A DNA stretch of 64,000 bases from Arthrobacter cupressi (GTDB taxonomy: Bacteria > Actinomycetota > Actinomycetes > Actinomycetales > Micrococcaceae), in NCBI RefSeq assembly GCF_900099975.1, contig NZ_FNEI01000004.1, positions 124,001 to 188,000 on the forward strand, read 5' to 3'. Every line of letters begins with the position of its first letter. Position 1 is the first letter of the stretch. Positions 59,869 through 64,000 of the stretch are shown here, one piece after another. The notes under the pieces were generated by a model that had not been told where the DNA came from, made no database searches, and saw only the letters and a list, made by a program, of their open reading frames with translations. A program made the position numbers and the translations under genes.

Positions 59869-61479
59869 ATGCCCACAGACCAAAGCATTACCGACTCTCT
59901 GGATGGCGCCAGGAACGCCTCCGGACCTACTCCATCCACACCCCGCGGTTCCGCAAAACTGAAGTTTCCCGTCCGCCGCCGGCTCAAGGTTTCCGACGTC
60001 AATGTCGTCGACCAGCCGATGCTCAAGAAGGCCTTGGGCGGAACCATCGTCGGCAACACCATGGAATGGTACGACGTCGGAGTCTTTGGCTACCTGATCA
60101 CCACCATGGGCCCGGTTTTCCTCCCCGAAGCCGACCCGGCGGTGCAGACCCTGTTCCTGCTCGGCACCTTTGCCGCCACCTTCATCGCACGCCCCCTCGG
60201 CGGCGTCTTCTTCGGCTGGCTGGGCGACAAGGTGGGGCGCCAGAAGGTCCTCGCAGCGACCCTGCTGCTGATGGCGGCAAGCACCTTCGCCGTCGGCATC
60301 CTGCCCGGCTACGCGCAGATCGGCATCTGGGCCGCAGCGCTCCTGGTGATCCTGAAGCTCGTCCAGGGCTTCTCCACCGGCGGTGAGTACGCCGGTGCCA
60401 CCACCTTCGTGAGCGAGTACGCGCCGGACAAGCGCCGCGGCTTCTTCGCGAGCTTCCTGGACATGGGTTCCTACATCGGCTTCGCGCTCGGTGCCGCCCT
60501 GGTGTCCGTCCTGCAGCTGACGCTGGGCCAGGCGGCCATGGAGGAATGGGGCTGGCGCTTGCCGTTCCTGATTGCCGGTCCGCTGGGTGCGATCGCGATC
60601 TACTTCCGGAACAAGATCGAGGAGTCCCCGCAGTTCCAGGCCGCCCTGGACGCCCAGGAAGCGCACGCCGCCGAGGCCGCTGCCGGCGACGCCGCCGTGG
60701 CCAAGGGACCGATCGGGATCATCAAGGCCTACTGGCGCCAAATCCTGATCGCCATGATCCTCGCCGCCGCCGCCAACACAGTGGGCTACGCCCTGACCTC
60801 CTACATGCCCACGTACCTCACCACGGCCAAGGGCTACGATCCCGTCCACGGCACACTCCTGACCATCCCCGTGCTGGTCATCATGGCCCTATGTATTCCG
60901 CTCACCGGCAAGCTCTCGGATCGGATCGGCCGCCGCCCCGTGCTGTGGATCGGCGCAGGTAGCACCATCGTGTTCTCGATTCCCGCCTTCCTGCTGATCG
61001 GCATCGGCGAGATCTGGTCCACCCTGGCCGGCCTGGCCCTGATCGCCTTCCCGGTGACCTTCTACATCGCCAACCTGGCCTCGGCGCTCCCGGCCCTGTT
61101 CCCGACGTCGAGCCGTTACGGCGGAATGGGCATCGCCTACAACTTCTCCGTGGCGATCTTCGGCGGCACCACGCCGCTCATCGTCGATGCCCTCATCCAG
61201 GGCACCGGCAACGACATGATGCCCGCCTACTACCTCATAAGCACGTCCGTAGTCGGCGCAGTCACGATCTACTTCCTGAAGGAATCGGCACAACGCCCAC
61301 TTCCTGGCTCCATGCCGAGCGTGGACACCGCCGCCGAGGCCCGCGAACTGGTGGCCACCCAGGACGAGAACCCGCTTATCGACCTGGACGAGCTGCCCTT
61401 CGACGACCTGGTGACCGCACCAGCCTCCGGCGAGGGCCGGCAGCCGGATGGCAAGAAGGTACCTGTAGCCGTCGCTTAG
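59869..61479 (+). CDS. MFS metabolite:H+ symporter (MHS/ProP-like)
   Basis: The 536-residue protein starts at ATG 59869 after AGGAGG. It has the MHS layout: LGGTIVGNTMEWYDVGVFGYLI, LLGTFAATFIARPLGGVFFGWLGDKVGRQKVL, LVQGFSTGGEYAGATTFVSEYAPDKRRGFFASFLDMGSYIGF and LIAGPLGAIAIYFRNKIEESP. About twelve helices are followed by a long acidic C-terminal tail (residues about 475-536). Relatives take up betaine, proline or organic acids with protons. The substrate is unknown. It is followed by the VOC gene. Confidence 0.9.
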   Translation: MPTDQSITDSLDGARNASGPTPSTPRGSAKLKFPVRRRLKVSDVNVVDQPMLKKALGGTIVGNTMEWYDVGVFGYLITTMGPVFLPEADPAVQTLFLLGTFAATFIARPLGGVFFGWLGDKVGRQKVLAATLLLMAASTFAVGILPGYAQIGIWAAALLVILKLVQGFSTGGEYAGATTFVSEYAPDKRRGFFASFLDMGSYIGFALGAALVSVLQLTLGQAAMEEWGWRLPFLIAGPLGAIAIYFRNKIEESPQFQAALDAQEAHAAEAAAGDAAVAKGPIGIIKAYWRQILIAMILAAAANTVGYALTSYMPTYLTTAKGYDPVHGTLLTIPVLVIMALCIPLTGKLSDRIGRRPVLWIGAGSTIVFSIPAFLLIGIGEIWSTLAGLALIAFPVTFYIANLASALPALFPTSSRYGGMGIAYNFSVAIFGGTTPLIVDALIQGTGNDMMPAYYLISTSVVGAVTIYFLKESAQRPLPGSMPSVDTAAEARELVATQDENPLIDLDELPFDDLVTAPASGEGRQPDGKKVPVAVA

Positions 61480-61517
61480 GGGCGTCCCGCTTCGCCCCGC
61501 CCGCCGGCGCCTCCTAC

Positions 61518-61566
61518 CAGAAGCATCGGCCATCGCCTTAGACTCGGCAGATGGCCGATGCTTCTG
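61518..61566. repeat. Perfect inverted repeat covering the VOC gene start
   Basis: CAGAAGCATCGGCCATC (61518-61534) is an exact inverted copy of 61550-61566 with a 15-base spacer. The VOC start codon (61551) lies at the edge of the right arm. It could terminate the symporter transcript or block VOC initiation in read-through mRNA. Confidence 0.7.
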
Positions 61567-61964
61567 TGGGTTCATCCGTGGGGTCCCTGCACCACTTGGA
61601 AATCTGGGTCCCGCACCTGGAACGCGCCCTGGTGGAATGGGGCTGGCTGCTGGCGGAACTCGGGTACGCGCCGTTTCAGCGGTGGGCCAAGGGCTGCAGC
61701 TGGAAACTCGGCTCCGCCTACATCGTGGTTGAACAATCCCCGGACCTCACCAGCACCATCCACCGGCGCACGGATGCCGGCATGAACCATGTAGCCTTCC
61801 ATGGCGGCAGCCGGGACAACGTGGACCGGATCCGGGAGCTCGCCGTGGACTCCGACTGGTTCGAGCTCTACGCGGACAAATACCCGCACGCCGGCGGCCC
61901 GGAGCACTACGCGGCCTTCCTGATCAACTCCGACGGCTACGAAGTGGAGCTGGTGGCGGAGTAG
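61551..61964 (+). CDS. VOC-family (glyoxalase/dioxygenase-like) protein
   Basis: The 137-residue protein has the single-domain VOC pattern SLHHLEIWVPHLERALVEWGWLLAELGYAPF and SAYIVVEQSPDLTSTIHRRTDAGMNHVAFHGGS. It ends YAAFLINSDGYEVELVAE, with metal-binding His and Glu at typical positions. Such proteins bind metals and act on small electrophiles or antibiotics. The substrate is not evident. Its start is inside an inverted repeat (61518-61566), so initiation may be structure-controlled. Confidence 0.85.
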   Translation: MADASVGSSVGSLHHLEIWVPHLERALVEWGWLLAELGYAPFQRWAKGCSWKLGSAYIVVEQSPDLTSTIHRRTDAGMNHVAFHGGSRDNVDRIRELAVDSDWFELYADKYPHAGGPEHYAAFLINSDGYEVELVAE

Positions 61965-62083
61965 CGTACCCGCTCGAGCGGTCCTTGGAGCAGCCCGACG
62001 AGAGCATCGCCATGGGTCAGTTGCGGATGGTGCCCGGCACCCGGCCTGCCGCATGCCCGCCCACATTTCCCCGGCAAACGGAC

Positions 62084-62111
62084 TTTTCCCCGTGTAACCC
62101 GGAGGGGAAAA
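62084..62111. terminator. Possible terminator between VOC and SRPBCC genes
   Basis: TTTTCCCC (62084-62091) and GGGGAAAA (62104-62111) form an 8-bp stem with a 12-base loop between convergent genes. It is A/T-flanked on both sides, so it can work in either direction. Confidence 0.55.
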
Positions 62112-62143
62112 GACCGCAAGGCGGGGAAAACCCGCAGCTCCCC

Positions 62144-62635
62144 CTACCCGAGACCCTGCAGGTAGCTGTTCCGCTCCTCGATCAGGTGCTGCATATAGCG
62201 GCCCAGGAAGGCCTTCTCCACGAGGCGGCCCAATATCCCGAGCGGGGCAGTGAACTCGACGTGGTCGAGCATGAGGGTGCCGCCGCCGTCGGGCCCGGAG
62301 GAATCGGGCAGGGACCCGTCCGGCCCGGCAGGATCGGGCAGGAATTCGTGGACGTGCCGGAAGGCACGGAACGGGCCGCGCTGCTGTTCGTCAGTGAAGG
62401 ATTCCGGGAAGCTGTACTGCGTGATCCGGCTGGTCATCCGGACGGGCAGTCCGAAATGCCTTGCCCGCCAGGTGACCGTGTCGCCGAGCGTCATCAGGCC
62501 GGCGGTCACTCCGGCCACCGCCCGTTCCCGGGACTTGGCCATGGAGCCAAGATGGACATCGACGCTGCGGGAGAGGTCGAAGGCCTGCTCCGGGGTCATG
62601 GCCAGCCGGGTCCGGCAGGTAAACGAGACCGTCAT
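62144..62635 (-). CDS. SRPBCC (START-like) family protein
   Basis: The 163-residue protein starts MTVSFTCRTRLAMTPEQAFDLSRSVDVH and has LGDTVTWRARHFGLPVRMTSRI, then FRAFRHVHEFLPD, and ends GRLVEKAFLGRYMQHLIEERNSYL. This matches the SRPBCC ligand-binding fold used for lipid or aromatic ligands. An insertion near residues 100-118 consists of two near copies of PD-AGPDG. Role unknown. It converges on the VOC gene. Confidence 0.8.
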   Translation of the reverse strand: MTVSFTCRTRLAMTPEQAFDLSRSVDVHLGSMAKSRERAVAGVTAGLMTLGDTVTWRARHFGLPVRMTSRITQYSFPESFTDEQQRGPFRAFRHVHEFLPDPAGPDGSLPDSSGPDGGGTLMLDHVEFTAPLGILGRLVEKAFLGRYMQHLIEERNSYLQGLG

Positions 62636-62699
62636 GGGAGGATCTTCCCACGCAACCCTGCCATGATGCTGCGCACACTGTGACCGGGTCGATAGCGGG

Positions 62700-63845
62700 G
62701 TGTCCGCACGGTTTGGTACTTTTCGGAAGGCCCGGTCACAGGAAGAACGGCGGTATCACCCGGTGCGCAAGCTCCTCTCCCACGCCCGGGACCTCCACCA
62801 GATCGGCCCCGCGAACAATGACCGCCTCTCCGCCGTCCGCGTCGCACTCAGCGTCGCCGCGCCCAGCCTGTTCCTGCTGGCGATCGGCCGGCCCGAGCTC
62901 ACCCTGTACGCGGTGTTCGGCGGCCTCACCGCAATGTACGGCCGGAACGAAAGCCACCAGCTGAGGCTCAAGCACCAACTCCAGGCAGCCGTGGTCCTGC
63001 TGGGCGGCGTCACCGTGGGCACCCTCCTTGCCGTGAACCACATACATTCCTGGGGGCTGGTGCTGGTGGAGGCGCTGCTGGCCGGGGTGGGCTCCTTTTA
63101 CTCCGACCGGGTGCGGCTCAAGCCCAACGGGCCGTTCTTCGGCATCCTCGCACTCGGCGCCTGCGCCTCGGTGCCCGTCGCGGTCCCCTTCGGTGTGGCC
63201 GTGCTGATCGCGGTGGCCTCGGCGTCGTTCTCGCTGCTCGTCGGATTTGCGGGCTGGCTCCGGGTCCGCGCCTGGAAATCCGGTGCCACGCGCCGCGCGC
63301 CGGCCCTGACCCCGCCACTCCGGCAGGCCGCCGTCGTGCATGCCGCGCGCTACGTGACGGCGGTGGGGGTGGCGGGAAGCATCGGCGTGCTGAGCGGCAG
63401 CGGCTATCCGCACTGGGCGATGGCCGCCGCGGCGGTCCCGCTCGCCGGCGCGGACATGCCCAGCGCCGTGCACCGCGGTATCCACCGGATCGTGGGCACG
63501 TTCCTGGGCCTGGGCGTCGTGGCGCTCGTGCTTTTCCCGGGGCCGCTCTCTCCCGTGCAGTATTTCCCGGCGACGACCCTGCTGGTGCTTTTGGTGATCG
63601 CCTGCCAGTTCTGCACCGAGCTGTTCATGGCCCGGCACTACGGCTGGGCCATGGTGTTCTTCACTCCGGTGATCCTGCTGATGACCGAGCTGGCCGCGCA
63701 TACGGATCCGGGGCGCCTGATCACCGAACGCGCCGCCGAAACCCTCGTAGGCGCGCTGACCGGGATCGCGGTGGTGGTACTTATCCGTTCCCGGAAGCGC
63801 CGTCCGGGGAGGCCGGCCGGGGCCTCTTCGGCGGACCTGCCGTAA
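62700..63845 (+). CDS. FUSC-family membrane protein
   Basis: The 381-residue protein has multiple hydrophobic helices (RLSAVRVALSVAAPSLFLLAIG, LYAVFGGLTAMYGRN, LLGGVTVGTLLAVNHIHSWGLVLVEALLAGVGSFYSD, GPFFGILALGACASVPVAVPF). A second set from about residue 230 (VAGSIGVLSGSGYPHWAMAAAAVPLAG) gives the fusaric-acid-resistance-like pattern. The C-terminus is basic. The true start may be GTG 62763 (MRKLLSHARD). The 3' end overlaps the convergent SDR gene by 65 bases. Confidence 0.85.
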   Translation: MSARFGTFRKARSQEERRYHPVRKLLSHARDLHQIGPANNDRLSAVRVALSVAAPSLFLLAIGRPELTLYAVFGGLTAMYGRNESHQLRLKHQLQAAVVLLGGVTVGTLLAVNHIHSWGLVLVEALLAGVGSFYSDRVRLKPNGPFFGILALGACASVPVAVPFGVAVLIAVASASFSLLVGFAGWLRVRAWKSGATRRAPALTPPLRQAAVVHAARYVTAVGVAGSIGVLSGSGYPHWAMAAAAVPLAGADMPSAVHRGIHRIVGTFLGLGVVALVLFPGPLSPVQYFPATTLLVLLVIACQFCTELFMARHYGWAMVFFTPVILLMTELAAHTDPGRLITERAAETLVGALTGIAVVVLIRSRKRRPGRPAGASSADLP

Positions 63846-64000
63846 AGCGGGCGGGCAGCAGGCGGGAGACCGCGGTCACGAGCTTGTAGCGCTTGGTGGG
63901 AATCGAGATGGCCTTGCCGTTCGCGTTGTCCGCCAGCGCCTCGCTGACCACCCGCTCCGCCTTGAGCCACATCCACCGCGGGGCCACGGACTTGTCCATG
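63781..64000 (-). CDS. Short-chain dehydrogenase/reductase, C-terminal end only (runs off the right edge)
   Basis: The 73 visible residues (MDKSVAPRWMWLKAERVVSEAL and on to KAISIPTKRYKLVTAVSRLLP) match the C-terminal segment of an actinobacterial SDR family. There WMWL-A-ERVV, then a KAI-IP-KRYK-LT motif, precede a Pro/Arg-rich tail. The catalytic Tyr/Lys and NAD motif are outside the window. It is a partial gene, and its tail overlaps the FUSC stop by 65 bases. Confidence 0.65.
   Translation of the reverse strand, partial: MDKSVAPRWMWLKAERVVSEALADNANGKAISIPTKRYKLVTAVSRLLPARFTAGPPKRPRPASPDGASGNG

Noticed and set aside
62280-62341. Repeated GGATCGGGCAGG-like units in the SRPBCC gene
   Set aside because: They only produce two near copies of a short Pro/Gly/Asp loop and look like local slippage, not a functional array.

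Overview
The window is high-GC, densely coded DNA from an actinomycete. Gene content (Ku plus three-domain LigD, a DUF222/13E12 HNH protein, a fruR-fruK-fruA-ptsI-ptsH operon, DUF445, DUF3100, DUF6328-like and DUF6766-like proteins, KatG) and codon use suggest an Arthrobacter/Pseudarthrobacter-type member of the Micrococcaceae. This is an inference from families, not from a search. The window reads as chromosome with one insertion sequence. I see no tRNA, rRNA, prophage or CRISPR array.

Layout. 1-2.7 kb: the 5' part of murB (cut by the window edge), then an IS110-family transposase with structured non-coding flanks. 2.7-9.5 kb: an O-methyltransferase, a PEBP-like protein, a thiamine-binding-type protein, a TetR regulator, katG, azlCD and a fumarylacetoacetate-hydrolase-family enzyme. 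9.5-20.8 kb: an MmyB-type regulator divergent from ilvD, a glycerophosphodiesterase, a DUF445 protein, an unusual GntR-FCD-Cache fusion regulator divergent from two small orphan genes, pxpA with an EcsC-like gene, an AlkD-like protein and an MFS exporter. 20.8-25.1 kb: a disaccharide phosphorylase (GH65), beta-phosphoglucomutase and LacI regulator operon with a perfect palindromic operator. 25.2-32 kb: an esterase, an M20 amidohydrolase plus DUF3100 transporter-like operon divergent from a tandem Lrp regulator, and a DUF222-HNH gene. 32-39.5 kb: a complete peptide-type ABC transporter operon ending in a C45 Ntn-hydrolase, divergent from its LacI regulator. 39.6-45.8 kb: the fructose PTS operon. 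45.8-52.1 kb: Dps, small membrane and proline-rich proteins, and divergent ku/ligD for end joining. 52.2-58 kb: a probable amino-alcohol or hydroxylysine catabolic cluster (HAD hydrolase, APH-fold kinase, AGXT2L-type phospho-lyase, solute-binding protein, ROK regulator). 58-64 kb: an HemK-like methyltransferase, an MHS-family symporter, a VOC protein, an SRPBCC protein, a FUSC protein and the C-terminal end of an SDR.

Most notable. First, the kinase plus phospho-lyase cluster carries two copies of a shared promoter element (ATTTACATTCAT-N2-TGAA), one before each transcription unit, next to its own ROK regulator. This suggests a self-contained inducible pathway for a hydroxylated amine. Second, a family of three intergenic palindromes (at about 12.25, 20.75 and 58.07 kb) shares a GTCGTT-N12-AACGAC core. 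Each lies between convergent genes, and one forms the 3' end of a coding sequence. Third, a GntR/FCD repressor is fused to a Cache-like ligand-binding module with no membrane segment. Fourth, a C45 acyltransferase-type hydrolase sits within a LacI-controlled oligopeptide importer operon.
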